Positions 51,047 through 60,119 are shown, counted from the stretch's first letter. The stretch is 64,000 nucleotides of DNA from JAOEGB01 sp041262585 (GCF_041262585.1 NZ_JBGCBZ010000003.1:248001-312000); one strand, 5' to 3'. Notes: generated by a model from the letters alone, not told the origin. A program made the numbers and translations.

Positions 51047-51904
51047 TCAGGCATGCCGTCCTCCGGGAGCGCCGAGCGCGTCGAACGGGATTGTTCCGAC
51101 GTCGTCGAACCGGACCCGCTCGCCCCGGAAGACCGGGCCGTCCGTGCACGCCCGGACCATCCGGGTCACGCCGTCCTCGCCGATCACCGGGACGACGCAT
51201 GTCATGCACACGCCGATGCCGCAGGCCATGTGCTCCTCCACGGCGACCTGGACCGGGATGTCGAACTCGGCGGTCACGGCCGTCACCCCGCTCAGCATGT
51301 CCATGGGCCCGCACGCGTAGACCACGTCGGCCCTCGCGTCGGCGATCACGCCGGGCAGCACGTCGGTCACCCGGCCGCGCATGCCGAGCGAGCCGTCCTC
51401 GGTGGTGAGCGTGGTGGTCTCGCCCATGCGGCGGGCCCGGAGCGCGCCGAACACCCGGTCGGCGCTGGGCGCGCCGAGGACGAAGTCGATCCGGCAGCCG
51501 CGCTGCTGGAGGGCGTCGCCCAGCGCGAAAAGCGACGCCGAGCCGTACTCGCCGCCGACGAGCACGCAGGTGCAGGGGTCGCGGGGCAGCGGGAACGGCC
51601 GGCCGAGCGGGCCGACCAGGTCGAGCGTGTCGCGCGCCCGCAGGTCCGCCAGCCAGGCCGTTCCCGCGCCGCGCACGGTGAAGACCAGCTCCACCGTGCC
51701 ACCGTAGTCCGGCTTGACGTCGTGGATGGCGAAGGCCCGCCGGGTCAGCATCGAGGTGGTCGGACCGCCGACGGCGACCGTGACGAAGTGGCCGGGGCGG
51801 TACCGGTCGGCGATGCCCGGCGCCACCACCGTCAGCGCATGGTAGGCGTCAACCCGGCGCGTCGTCAGCACCGTGCCCGTCACCTGCACCGGACTCCCGG
51901 CCAC
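51047..51904 (-). CDS. pyrK: Dihydroorotate dehydrogenase electron-transfer subunit
   Basis: The 285-residue ferredoxin-reductase-like protein has an FAD site (LTRRAFAIHDV), NAD-binding LVGGEYGSASLFALGDAL and CGPMDML, and a C-terminal [2Fe-2S] cluster with Cys in EEHMACGIGVCMTCVVPV plus VRACTDGPVF. It passes electrons from PyrD to NAD. It lies between carB and pyrD. Confidence 0.94.
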   Translation of the reverse strand: MAGSPVQVTGTVLTTRRVDAYHALTVVAPGIADRYRPGHFVTVAVGGPTTSMLTRRAFAIHDVKPDYGGTVELVFTVRGAGTAWLADLRARDTLDLVGPLGRPFPLPRDPCTCVLVGGEYGSASLFALGDALQQRGCRIDFVLGAPSADRVFGALRARRMGETTTLTTEDGSLGMRGRVTDVLPGVIADARADVVYACGPMDMLSGVTAVTAEFDIPVQVAVEEHMACGIGVCMTCVVPVIGEDGVTRMVRACTDGPVFRGERVRFDDVGTIPFDALGAPGGRHA

Positions 51905-51964
51905 TCCCCTACTCCCTCAGCTGGTCGTCCCCGCTCGGTCCCCCCAAGCTCGGTCCCCAGCCGG

Positions 51965-54900
51965 CTAGTCCCTCAGCCTCCGCGCGTGCTCCTGGAGCGA
52001 CCGTACGCCCACGTCGCCCCGGACGATGTGCTGGATGCCCTGAACGGCCGCGGCGAGGCCCTGCACCGTGGTGATGCAGGGGATGCCGCGCAGGACGGCG
52101 GCGGTGCGGATCTCGTACCCGTCCAGGCGGGGCCCGGACTGGCCGGGGCTGCCGAACGGGGTGTTCACGATGAGGTCCACCTCCCCGTCCAGGATCCGCC
52201 GCACGATCGTGGGCTCACCGCCGGGACCACTCCCGTCGCTGTGCTTGCGCACGATCTTGGCATGGACACCGTTACGGCGCAGCACCTCCGCCGTCCCTTC
52301 GGTCGCGAGAATCTCAAACCCCAGATCCGCCAGCGCCTTCACCGGGAAGATCGCCGCCCGCTTGTCCTTGTTGGCCACCGACACGAACGCCCGCCCCTTG
52401 GTCGGCAACGGCCCATATGCCCCCGCCTGCGACTTCGCGTACGCGGTGCCGAAGAACTCATCGATGCCCATCACCTCACCGGTGGAGCGCATCTCGGGGC
52501 CGAGCACGGTGTCCACCCCGCGGAACCGGTTGAACGGCAGCACCGCCTCCTTCACCGCGATCGGCGCGTCCAACGGCAGCGTGCCGCCATCCCCGGTCGC
52601 CGGGAGCATCCCCTCCGCCCGCAGTTCGGCGACGCTCGCGCCGAGCATCACCCGCGCCGCCGCCTTGGCCAGCGGCACCGCCGTCGCCTTGGACACGAAG
52701 GGCACCGTACGGCTCGCCCGCGGATTGGCCTCCAGAACGTAGAGCACCCCGGCGGCCATCGCGTACTGCACGTTCAGCAACCCCCGCACCCCGACCCCCC
52801 GGGCGATCGCCTCGGTCGCCGCGCGGATCCGCTTGATATCGGAACTCCCCAAGGTGATCGGAGGCAGCGCGCACGCCGAGTCACCCGAATGGATGCCGGC
52901 CTCCTCGATGTGCTCCATCACCCCGCCGAGATACAGCTCGGACCCGTCGAACAGGGCGTCCACGTCGATCTCGATCGCGTCGTCGAGGAACTTGTCGATC
53001 AGCACCGGGTTGTCCGACGCGCGAACCGCCTTGGCCATGTAGGTGCTCAGGGTGTCGTCGTCGTAGACGATCGCCATCCCCGCCCCGCCCAGCACGTACG
53101 ACGGCCGGACCAGCACCGGGTAGCCGATCTCGGCCGCGATCTCCCGCGCCCCGGCGACGGTGGTCGCGGTGCCGTGCCTGGGGGCGGGCAGGTTCGCCTC
53201 GGCCAGCACCCGCCCGAACGCCCCCCGCTCCTCGGCCAGATGAATCGACTCGGGTGAGGTGCCGACCACCGGCACCCCCGCGTCCTTCAGCGCCTGCGCC
53301 AACCCCAGCGGCGTCTGCCCGCCGAGCTGCACGATCACCCCGACCACCGGGCCCGCGGCCTGCTCGGCGTGCACGACCTCCAGCACGTCCTCCAACGTGA
53401 GCGGCTCGAAATACAGCCGGTCGGAGGTGTCATAGTCGGTCGAGACCGTCTCGGGGTTGCAGTTGACCATCACCGTCTCGAACCCGGCCTTGGACAGCTC
53501 GAACGAGGCGTGCACACACGCGTAGTCGAACTCGATGCCCTGCCCGATCCGGTTCGGCCCACTCCCCAAAATGATCACCTTGGGGCGGTCCCCCGGCGGG
53601 ACCTCCGACTCCTCGTCATACGTCGAATACAGGTACGGCGTGGCCGCGGCGAACTCCGCCGCGCACGTGTCCACCGTGTTGTAAACCGGCCGCACCCCCA
53701 GATCGTGCCGGACCCGCCGCACGTGCGCTTCGGCCAGCCCGAGGATCTCCGCGATCTGCGCGTCGCTGAACCCATACGTCTTCGCCCTGGTCAGCGTCGG
53801 GGCGTCGAGCACCTTGATGGAGTGGGCGACCTCGTCGATCGCGAACAACTGGTCCACGAACCACGGATCGATCCACGTCGCCTCGTGAAGCTGCTCCGGG
53901 GTCGCACCGGCCCGGATCGCCTGCTGCATCGTGCGCAACCGCCCGTCATGCGGCGTCCGGCACGCCTCCAGCAAGTCCTCCAGAGCACCGGGCTCGCCCG
54001 TCCAGGAGAACCAGGAGCCCTTCTTCTCCATCGAGCGCAGCGCCTTCTGCAACGCCTCGGGGAACGACCGCCCGATCGCCATCGCCTCGCCGACCGACTT
54101 CATATGCGTCGTCAGCGTCTGATCCGCCCCCGCGAACTTCTCGAACGCGAACCTGGGCACCTTCACCACGATGTAGTCGAGCGACGGCTCGAACGACGCC
54201 GGCGTCTCCTTGGTGATGTCGTTGGGCACCTCATCCAGGGTGTACCCGATCGCCAGCTTCGCCGCGATCTTCGCGATCGGGAACCCCGTCGCCTTGGAGG
54301 CCAGCGCCGACGACCGCGACACCCGCGGGTTCATCTCAATCACGATCATCCGCCCGCTGGCCGGGTCCACCGCGAACTGGATGTTGCAGCCCCCGGTGTC
54401 CACCCCGACCTCGCGGATCACCGCGATCGCCACGTCCCGCATGTTCTGGTACTCGCGGTCGGTCAGCGTCAACGCCGGCGCGACCGTCACACTGTCCCCG
54501 GTGTGCACGCCCATCGGGTCGATGTTCTCGATCGAGCAGACGATGACGACGTTGTCGGCCTGGTCGCGCATCACCTCCAGCTCGTACTCCTTCCAGCCGA
54601 GGATCGACTCCTCCAGGAGGACCTCGGTGGTCGGAGAGGCGTCCAGGCCCGCCCCGGCGATCCGGCGCAGCTCGGCCTCGTCGTGGGCGAACCCCGAGCC
54701 CGCGCCGCCCATCGTGAACGACGGCCGCACCACCACCGGATAGCCCAGCTCCCGCGCGGCGGCCAGGCACTCGTCCATGCTGTGGCAGATCACGCTGCGC
54801 GCCGACTCGGCGTTCAGCCCCCGCTCCGCGGCGACCTTCGCGACGATCTCCTTGAACCGCTCCCGGTTCTCCCCCGCCTGGATCGCGTCGAAGTTCGCCC

Positions 54901-55249
54901 CGATCAGCTCGACGCCGTACTTGTCCAGCACCCCCGCCTCGTGCAGCGCGACCGCCGCGTTCAGCGCGGTCTGCCCGCCCAGCGTGGGCAGCAACGCGTC
55001 CGGCCGCTCCTTCGCGATGATCTTCTCGACCATCTCCGGGGTGATCGGCTCCACATAGGTCGCGTCGGCGAACTCCGGATCCGTCATGATCGTCGCCGGG
55101 TTGCTGTTCACCAGGACCACCCGGAACCCCTCGGCCCGCAGCACCCGGCAGGCCTGCGTGCCCGAGTAGTCGAACTCGCACGCCTGCCCGATCACGATCG
55201 GCCCGGAACCGATCACCATGATCGACTCGATGTCCGTGCGCTTAGGCAC
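51965..55249 (-). CDS. carB: Carbamoyl-phosphate synthase large subunit
   Basis: The 1094-residue enzyme has two homologous ATP-grasp halves (IESIMVIGSGPIVIGQACEFDYSG at residue 8 and KVIILGSGPNRIGQGIEFDYACV near 560) and a C-terminal MGS allosteric domain (ATEGTAEVLRRNGVHAKIVRKHSDG). It forms carbamoyl phosphate for pyrimidines and arginine. GTG 55249 overlaps the carA stop by 8 bp. Confidence 0.97.
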   Translation of the reverse strand: MPKRTDIESIMVIGSGPIVIGQACEFDYSGTQACRVLRAEGFRVVLVNSNPATIMTDPEFADATYVEPITPEMVEKIIAKERPDALLPTLGGQTALNAAVALHEAGVLDKYGVELIGANFDAIQAGENRERFKEIVAKVAAERGLNAESARSVICHSMDECLAAARELGYPVVVRPSFTMGGAGSGFAHDEAELRRIAGAGLDASPTTEVLLEESILGWKEYELEVMRDQADNVVIVCSIENIDPMGVHTGDSVTVAPALTLTDREYQNMRDVAIAVIREVGVDTGGCNIQFAVDPASGRMIVIEMNPRVSRSSALASKATGFPIAKIAAKLAIGYTLDEVPNDITKETPASFEPSLDYIVVKVPRFAFEKFAGADQTLTTHMKSVGEAMAIGRSFPEALQKALRSMEKKGSWFSWTGEPGALEDLLEACRTPHDGRLRTMQQAIRAGATPEQLHEATWIDPWFVDQLFAIDEVAHSIKVLDAPTLTRAKTYGFSDAQIAEILGLAEAHVRRVRHDLGVRPVYNTVDTCAAEFAAATPYLYSTYDEESEVPPGDRPKVIILGSGPNRIGQGIEFDYACVHASFELSKAGFETVMVNCNPETVSTDYDTSDRLYFEPLTLEDVLEVVHAEQAAGPVVGVIVQLGGQTPLGLAQALKDAGVPVVGTSPESIHLAEERGAFGRVLAEANLPAPRHGTATTVAGAREIAAEIGYPVLVRPSYVLGGAGMAIVYDDDTLSTYMAKAVRASDNPVLIDKFLDDAIEIDVDALFDGSELYLGGVMEHIEEAGIHSGDSACALPPITLGSSDIKRIRAATEAIARGVGVRGLLNVQYAMAAGVLYVLEANPRASRTVPFVSKATAVPLAKAAARVMLGASVAELRAEGMLPATGDGGTLPLDAPIAVKEAVLPFNRFRGVDTVLGPEMRSTGEVMGIDEFFGTAYAKSQAGAYGPLPTKGRAFVSVANKDKRAAIFPVKALADLGFEILATEGTAEVLRRNGVHAKIVRKHSDGSGPGGEPTIVRRILDGEVDLIVNTPFGSPGQSGPRLDGYEIRTAAVLRGIPCITTVQGLAAAVQGIQHIVRGDVGVRSLQEHARRLRD

Positions 55250-56366
55250 CCTTCTCCCCCTTCGTGCGGTCCATCAGCTCACAGAACTCGTCGAACAGGT
55301 ACGCCGCGTCGTGCGGGCCGGCCGCCGCCTCGGGGTGGTACTGCACGCTGAACGCCGGACGGTCGAGCAGCCGCAGTCCCTCCACGCAGCCGTCGTTGAG
55401 GTTCACGTGGCTCACCTCGGCCCGGCCGTACGGCGTCTCGAAGGGCCCGTCGAGCGGGGCCCGGACGGCGAAGCCGTGGTTGTGCGCGGAGATCTCCACC
55501 TTGCCGGTCCTGCGGTCCTGCACCGGCTGGTTCACACCCCGGTGGCCGTACCGCAGCTTGTACGTCCCCAGCCCGAGCGCGCGGCCGAGGATCTGGTTGC
55601 CGAAGCAGATGCCGAAGAACGGCGTGCCGGAGCCCAGGACCCCGCGCAGGGCCTCGACGGCGTAGTCGGCGGTGGCGGGGTCGCCGGGGCCGTTGGAGAA
55701 GAAGACGCCGTCCGGGCGGAGGGCGAGGACGTCGTCCGCCGTCACACTCGCCGGCAGCACGTGCACCTCACAGCCCCGCTCGGCCAGTCGCTGGGGCGTC
55801 ATCGCCTTGATGCCCAGGTCCACGGCCGCCACCGTGAACCGCTTGGTCCCCCGCGCCGCCACGACGTACGGCTCGGCCGTCGAGACCTCCTTGGCGAGGT
55901 CGGCGCCCTCCATGCCGGGCGAGAGCCGTACCCGCTCGATCAGCTCCTCCACGGGTGCCTGAGCCGCACCGGAGAAGATCCCGGCACGCATCGCCCCCCG
56001 CTCGCGCAGGTGCCGCGTCAGCGCCCGCGTCCCCCGCATCGCGATGCCCACGACGCCCTGGTCGCGCAGGTAGTCGTCCAGGGTCGTGGTGGACCGCCAG
56101 TTGGAGGGGATCCGGGACGGCTCCCGCACCACGTAGCCCGACACCCAGACCCGGCCGGACTCGGGGTCCTCCTCGTTGACGCCGGTGTTCCCGATGTGCG
56201 GCGCGGTCATCGCCACGATCTGCCGGTGGTACGACGGGTCGGTGAGGGTCTCCTGGTAGCCCGTCATGCCGGTGTTGAAGACCATCTCCCCGAAGGTCTC
56301 CCCCTCGGCGCCATAGGGCGTCCCCTCGAAGACGCGACCGTCCTCGAGCACGAGCAGCGCTGTCAT
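55242..56366 (-). CDS. carA: Carbamoyl-phosphate synthase small subunit
   Basis: The 374-residue glutaminase subunit has an N-terminal domain (LVLEDGRVFEGTPYGAEGETFGEMVFNTGMTGYQETLTDPSY) and a class I amidotransferase domain with nucleophile Cys in PFFGICFGNQILGRALGL and His/Glu in VQYHPEAAAGPHD. It supplies ammonia to CarB. ATG 56366 overlaps the pyrC stop (ATGA). Confidence 0.97.
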   Translation of the reverse strand: MTALLVLEDGRVFEGTPYGAEGETFGEMVFNTGMTGYQETLTDPSYHRQIVAMTAPHIGNTGVNEEDPESGRVWVSGYVVREPSRIPSNWRSTTTLDDYLRDQGVVGIAMRGTRALTRHLRERGAMRAGIFSGAAQAPVEELIERVRLSPGMEGADLAKEVSTAEPYVVAARGTKRFTVAAVDLGIKAMTPQRLAERGCEVHVLPASVTADDVLALRPDGVFFSNGPGDPATADYAVEALRGVLGSGTPFFGICFGNQILGRALGLGTYKLRYGHRGVNQPVQDRRTGKVEISAHNHGFAVRAPLDGPFETPYGRAEVSHVNLNDGCVEGLRLLDRPAFSVQYHPEAAAGPHDAAYLFDEFCELMDRTKGEKGA

Positions 56367-57667
56367 ACGAGCTTCCCTTCAAGAACGGTCGGACGGCCGC
56401 GGAGGAACGTGGCGACGACGCGCCCCGGGAGCGTCATCCCCTCGTACGGCGTGTTGCGGCTCCGGGAGGCCATGGCCGTGGGGTCCACGAGCGACCGGAC
56501 CGCCGGGTCGTAGAGCGTGATGTTGGCCGGGGCCCCCGGCTCGATGGGCCGGCCGTGGCCGGCCAGGCGGCCGATCCGCGCCGGGCGCAGCGACATGCGG
56601 TCGGCGACTCCGGCCCAGTCGAGCAGGCCGGTCTCGACCATGGCCTCCTGGACGACGGACAGCGCCGTCTCCAGGCCGATCATGCCCATGGCCGCCGCGC
56701 CCCACTCGGTCTCCTTGTCCTCGACCGGGTGGGGGGCGTGGTCGGTCGCCACGCAGTCGATCGTGCCGTCGGCGAGCGCCTCCCGCAGCGCCCGCACGTC
56801 CTCCCGCGTCCGCAGCGGCGGGTTCACCTTGTAGATCGGGTTGTACGGCCCGACCGGCGAGCTCTCGGCGCAGGAGTCGGTGAGGAGCAGGTGGTGGGGG
56901 GTCACCTCGGCGGTGACGTCCCAGCCCTTCGACTTGGCCCAGCGGATGATCTCCACCGAGCCCGCCGTCGAGACGTGGCAGACGTGCAGCCGGGAGCCGA
57001 CGTGCGCGGCGAGCAGGCAGTCGCGGGCGATGATCGCCTCCTCGGCGACGGCGGGCCAGCCGGTCAGGCCGAGCCTGCCGGACACCTCGCCCTCGTTGAG
57101 CTGGGCACCCTCGGTCAGGCGCGGCTCCTGGGCGTGCTGGGCCACGACCCCGTCGAACGCCTTGACGTACTCCAGCGCCCGCCGCATCAGCACGGCGTCG
57201 GAGACGCACTTGCCGTCGTCGGAGAAGACGCGGACGCGGGCGGCCGAGTCGGCCATCGCGCCCAGCTCGGCGAGCTGCCTGCCCTCCAGGCCGGAGGTGA
57301 CCGCGCCGACCGGCTGGACGTCGCAGTGGCCGTACTCCTGGCCGAGCCGCCAGACCTGCTCGACGACCCCGGCCGTGTCGGCGACCGGGGAGGTGTTGGC
57401 CATGGCGTGGACGGCGGTGAAGCCGCCGCGGGCCGCCGCCCGGGTGCCGGTCTCGACGGTCTCGGCGTCCTCCCGGCCCGGCTCCCGCAGGTGGGTGTGC
57501 AGGTCAACCAGGCCGGGCAGGGCGACCAGGCCGGCCGCGTCGGCGGTCTGATCGGCCGTCGCGCCGCGGAGGTCGCCGACCTCGGCGATCAGGCCGTCCC
57601 TGATGAGGATGTCAGCGGGGTCGCCGCCGAGGATCGCGGCGCCCTTGATGAGGATGGTCATGGTCAC
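56363..57667 (-). CDS. pyrC: Dihydroorotase
   Basis: The amidohydrolase (about 434 residues) has metal-binding LVDLHTHLREPGREDAETVETGTRAA and C-terminal CVATDHAPHPVEDKE. It cyclises carbamoyl aspartate. I start it at GTG 57667 (GTG ACC ATG ACC ATC) because GGAGG lies six bases upstream; ATG 57661 is the alternative. An in-frame longer start at 57742 would overlap pyrB and add a non-conserved arginine-rich lead. The RBS is part of a duplicated segment. Confidence 0.94.
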   Translation of the reverse strand: MTMTILIKGAAILGGDPADILIRDGLIAEVGDLRGATADQTADAAGLVALPGLVDLHTHLREPGREDAETVETGTRAAARGGFTAVHAMANTSPVADTAGVVEQVWRLGQEYGHCDVQPVGAVTSGLEGRQLAELGAMADSAARVRVFSDDGKCVSDAVLMRRALEYVKAFDGVVAQHAQEPRLTEGAQLNEGEVSGRLGLTGWPAVAEEAIIARDCLLAAHVGSRLHVCHVSTAGSVEIIRWAKSKGWDVTAEVTPHHLLLTDSCAESSPVGPYNPIYKVNPPLRTREDVRALREALADGTIDCVATDHAPHPVEDKETEWGAAAMGMIGLETALSVVQEAMVETGLLDWAGVADRMSLRPARIGRLAGHGRPIEPGAPANITLYDPAVRSLVDPTAMASRSRNTPYEGMTLPGRVVATFLRGRPTVLEGKLV

Positions 57668-57752
57668 TCGGCACCTCCGACGGCGGGTTCGGGACGCAGG
57701 TCGCAGTCCCCGGGCAGCGGCATCACGGGGATCACTCGGCACCTCCGATGGC
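57664..57752 (-). repeat. Duplicated pyrB-pyrC junction containing a 19-codon ORF
   Basis: Two 21-bp copies differing at one base (57664-57684 and 57732-57752, 68 bp apart) carry the pyrB terminal codons, RBS-like GGAGGTGCCGAG and TGA. Between them an ORF (57723 down to 57664, MPLPGDCDLRPEPAVGGAE) ends with the same GGAE-stop as PyrB (PAIGGAE). Its stop overlaps the pyrC GTG. Confidence 0.75.
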
Positions 57753-58667
57753 CGGTACCGACCCGCCCAGCAGCAGGTAGAGGACGGCCATGCGGACGGT
57801 CACGCCGTTGGCGACCTGCTCCACGATGGTCGAGCGCGGCGAGTCGGCCACCTCGGCTGAGATCTCCATGCCGCGGTTCATGGGGCCGGGGTGCATGACG
57901 ATGGCGTCGTCATGCAGCCGGGCGAAGCGGTCGCGGTCGAGGCCGTAGCGGCGGCTGTACTCCCTCGCGGACGGGAAGTAGGCCGCGTTCATCCGCTCCA
58001 ACTGCACGCGCAGCATCATCACGACGTCGGACTTCGGGAGCACCGCGTCGAGGTCGTAGGAGACCTGGCAGGGCCACGTCTCGACCGACACCGGGAGCAG
58101 TGTGGGGGGCGCGACCAGGGTGACCTCCGCACCGAGGGTGTGCAGCAGCAGGACGTTGGACCGGGCGACCCGGCTGTGCAGCACGTCCCCGACCACGGCG
58201 ACCTTGAGGCCCTCCAGCCTGCCGAGCCTGCGGCGCATGCTGAAAGCGTCGAGCAGCGCCTGCGTCGGGTGCTCGTGGGTCCCGTCTCCCGCGTTGACCA
58301 CGCTTCCGCGCACCCAGGTCGCCAGGCGGTGCGGCGCGCCCGAGGCGGCGTGCCTGATGACGACGGCGTCGGCGCCCATGGCCTCAAGGGTGAGCGCGGT
58401 GTCCTTGAGCGACTCGCCCTTCGACACGCTCGACCCCTTGGCCGAGAAGTTGATCACATCGGCCGACAGGCGCTTGGCCGCGGCCTCGAACGAGATGCGG
58501 GTGCGGGTGGAGTCCTCGAAGAAGAGGTTCACCACCGTGCGGCCGCGCAGCGTGGGCAGCTTCTTGATGGATCGTTCCGAGACCCTCGCCAGCTCTTCGG
58601 CCGTGTCGAGGATGAGCAGGGCGTCGTCGCGGGTGAGGTCCCCCGCCGAGATGAGGTGCCGCTTCAT
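57732..58667 (-). CDS. pyrB: Aspartate carbamoyltransferase catalytic chain
   Basis: The 311-residue transferase has carbamoyl-phosphate motif FFEDSTRTRISFE, the KGSSVSKGESLKDTA loop, HPTQALLD and the aspartate-domain motif HPGPMNRGMEIS. It makes carbamoyl aspartate. The ATG overlaps the pyrR stop (ATGA, 58664-58667). Confidence 0.96.
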   Translation of the reverse strand: MKRHLISAGDLTRDDALLILDTAEELARVSERSIKKLPTLRGRTVVNLFFEDSTRTRISFEAAAKRLSADVINFSAKGSSVSKGESLKDTALTLEAMGADAVVIRHAASGAPHRLATWVRGSVVNAGDGTHEHPTQALLDAFSMRRRLGRLEGLKVAVVGDVLHSRVARSNVLLLHTLGAEVTLVAPPTLLPVSVETWPCQVSYDLDAVLPKSDVVMMLRVQLERMNAAYFPSAREYSRRYGLDRDRFARLHDDAIVMHPGPMNRGMEISAEVADSPRSTIVEQVANGVTVRMAVLYLLLGGSVPAIGGAE

Positions 58668-59221
58668 CGGCCGTCCTCCTTGATGAGCAGTACGGCGTCG
58701 CGCCCGTCGGTCTCCTCCAGGAAGACCTTGACCTTCTCGCTCTTGGAGGTCGGCAGGTTCTTGCCCACGTAGTCGGCGCGGATGGGCAGCTCGCGGTGGC
58801 CCCGGTCGACGAGGGTCGCGAGCTGGACGGCACGGGGGCGGCCCACGTCGTTGAGCGCGTCGAGCGCGGCGCGGACGGTCCGGCCGGAGAAGAGCACGTC
58901 GTCCACCAGGACGACGGTCCGGCCGTCGACCCCGTCCGGGGGCAGCTCGGTGCGGCCCAGCGGCCGGGCGGGCCGCAGGCGGAGGTCGTCGCGGTACATC
59001 GTGATGTCGATGGATCCGACGGGGACCTTGACTCCCTCGAACTGGGCGATGCGCTCCGCGATCCGGCGGGCGAGCGTGGCGCCGCGGGTGGGGATCCCGA
59101 GCAGGACCACGCTTTCGGCGCCCTTGGTGCGCTCGAGGATCTCGTGCGCGATCCGGGTCAACGCCCGGTGGATGTCAGGCCCCTCCAGCACTGCACGGGC
59201 CGGATTTTGGGCATCAGGCAT
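58664..59221 (-). CDS. pyrR: Pyrimidine operon regulator / uracil phosphoribosyltransferase
   Basis: The protein (about 185 residues) has a phosphoribosyltransferase fold, with the PRPP loop TVVLVDDVLFSGRTVRAALDAL and the PyrR-specific SIDITMYRDDL and LGIPTRGATLARRI. It binds its mRNA in response to UMP/UTP and may retain uracil phosphoribosyltransferase activity. ATG 59221 is preceded by AAAGGTGGTGA, which directly abuts a PyrR-binding hairpin. First gene of the pyr operon. Confidence 0.95.
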   Translation of the reverse strand: MPDAQNPARAVLEGPDIHRALTRIAHEILERTKGAESVVLLGIPTRGATLARRIAERIAQFEGVKVPVGSIDITMYRDDLRLRPARPLGRTELPPDGVDGRTVVLVDDVLFSGRTVRAALDALNDVGRPRAVQLATLVDRGHRELPIRADYVGKNLPTSKSEKVKVFLEETDGRDAVLLIKEDGR

Positions 59222-59230
59222 CAAAAAGTC

Positions 59231-59257
59231 ACCACCTTTCCCGCCTCACGGGACGGG
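59231..59257 (-). promoter_or_regulatory. PyrR-binding hairpin overlapping the pyrR ribosome-binding region
   Basis: On the minus strand, CCCG (59257-59254) and CGGG (59243-59240) pair around the loop TCCCGTGAGG, which matches the purine-rich PyrR-binding loop. AAAGGTGG follows at once and is the pyrR RBS. This arrangement implies translational repression rather than terminator/antiterminator switching. Confidence 0.65.
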
Positions 59258-59438
59258 TCTTAAAAGGGTGTCTGGCCGCTCCAGCGTATCAGTACGGCTC
59301 CGCACCCCCCTCCCGCCAGCGACGACGCGCGGACTCGCAGGTCGTCCGCCCGCGGCGGCGCGTCCGAAACCCGAGCCGGACTCGGGTGTCGGAGGATTTC
59401 GGTCAGAACACTGTTTGGGGCTCTTTTTTCCAATCAGC

Positions 59439-59479
59439 TTGACCTTTGAGAGTCACGGCTTTACCGTCACTGTCCGTAA
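59439..59479 (+). promoter_or_regulatory. bldD promoter with overlapping BldD-box candidate
   Basis: TTGACC (59439-59444) and TACCGT (59462-59467) are 17 bp apart. TCACTGTCCGTAA (59467-59479) begins at the last base of the -10 and keeps the outer half-sites TNAC and GTNA of the BldD consensus with exact spacing, though the central CWG is not conserved. BldD is known to repress its own gene in Streptomyces. Confidence 0.5.
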
Positions 59480-59624
59480 CCACAACACGCGACCTTCCTG
59501 GGTAAAACCCGACGCAGCGGTCACCGAAGGTGCCTGTCTCAGGTGCGAACCCCGGTGTTCGGAACGCTTAGGACAAGGACGCACAATCAAGTGAGAACAG
59601 ACATAGAAAGCCGGGGGCCACACG

Positions 59625-60119
59625 ATGCCGTCTGACTACGCCAAGTCGCTGGGCGCGCGACTCCGCGCCATCCGCACGCAGCAGGGGTTGTCCCTGCACG
59701 GTGTCGAAGAGAAGTCCCGCGGGCGATGGAAGGCCGTCGTCGTGGGCTCCTACGAGCGTGGCGACCGTGCTGTGACCGTGCAGAAGCTCGCTGAGCTCGC
59801 CGATTTCTACGGAGTGCCGGTGTCGGAGCTGCTTCCCGGCGGTGCCGCCCCCAGCCCGCTTGCTCCCGCGCCCAAGCTTGTGATCGACCTGGAGCGGCTG
59901 TCCCAGCTTCCCAAGGAAAAGGCCGGCCCGCTTGCCCGTTACGCGGCGACTATCCAGAGCCAGCGTGGGGACTACAACGGCAAGGTGCTGTCCATCCGCC
60001 AGGAGGACCTGCGCTCCCTCGCGGTCATCTATGACAAGTCGCCGGTCGAGCTGACCGAGGAGTTCATCAGCTGGGGCGTGCTCGACGCGGAGGCCCGCCG
60101 CGCCGTCGAGTCCTTCTGA
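59625..60119 (+). CDS. bldD: Developmental master regulator BldD
   Basis: The 164-residue protein has an N-terminal XRE helix-turn-helix (YAKSLGARLRAIRTQQGLSLHGVEEKSRGRWKAVVVGSYERGDRAVTVQKLAELADFYGVPVSELLP). Its C-terminal domain carries the c-di-GMP signature RGD-x8-RQED (QRGDYNGKVLSIRQEDL). BldD with tetrameric c-di-GMP represses sporulation genes during vegetative growth. It is divergent from pyrR. Its presence implies a differentiating, c-di-GMP-signalling actinomycete. Confidence 0.96.
   Translation: MPSDYAKSLGARLRAIRTQQGLSLHGVEEKSRGRWKAVVVGSYERGDRAVTVQKLAELADFYGVPVSELLPGGAAPSPLAPAPKLVIDLERLSQLPKEKAGPLARYAATIQSQRGDYNGKVLSIRQEDLRSLAVIYDKSPVELTEEFISWGVLDAEARRAVESF

Noticed and set aside
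57668..57742. Longer PyrC starting at GTG 57742
   Set aside because: It would overlap pyrB and add an arginine-rich, non-conserved lead, while GTG 57667 has an ideal RBS.
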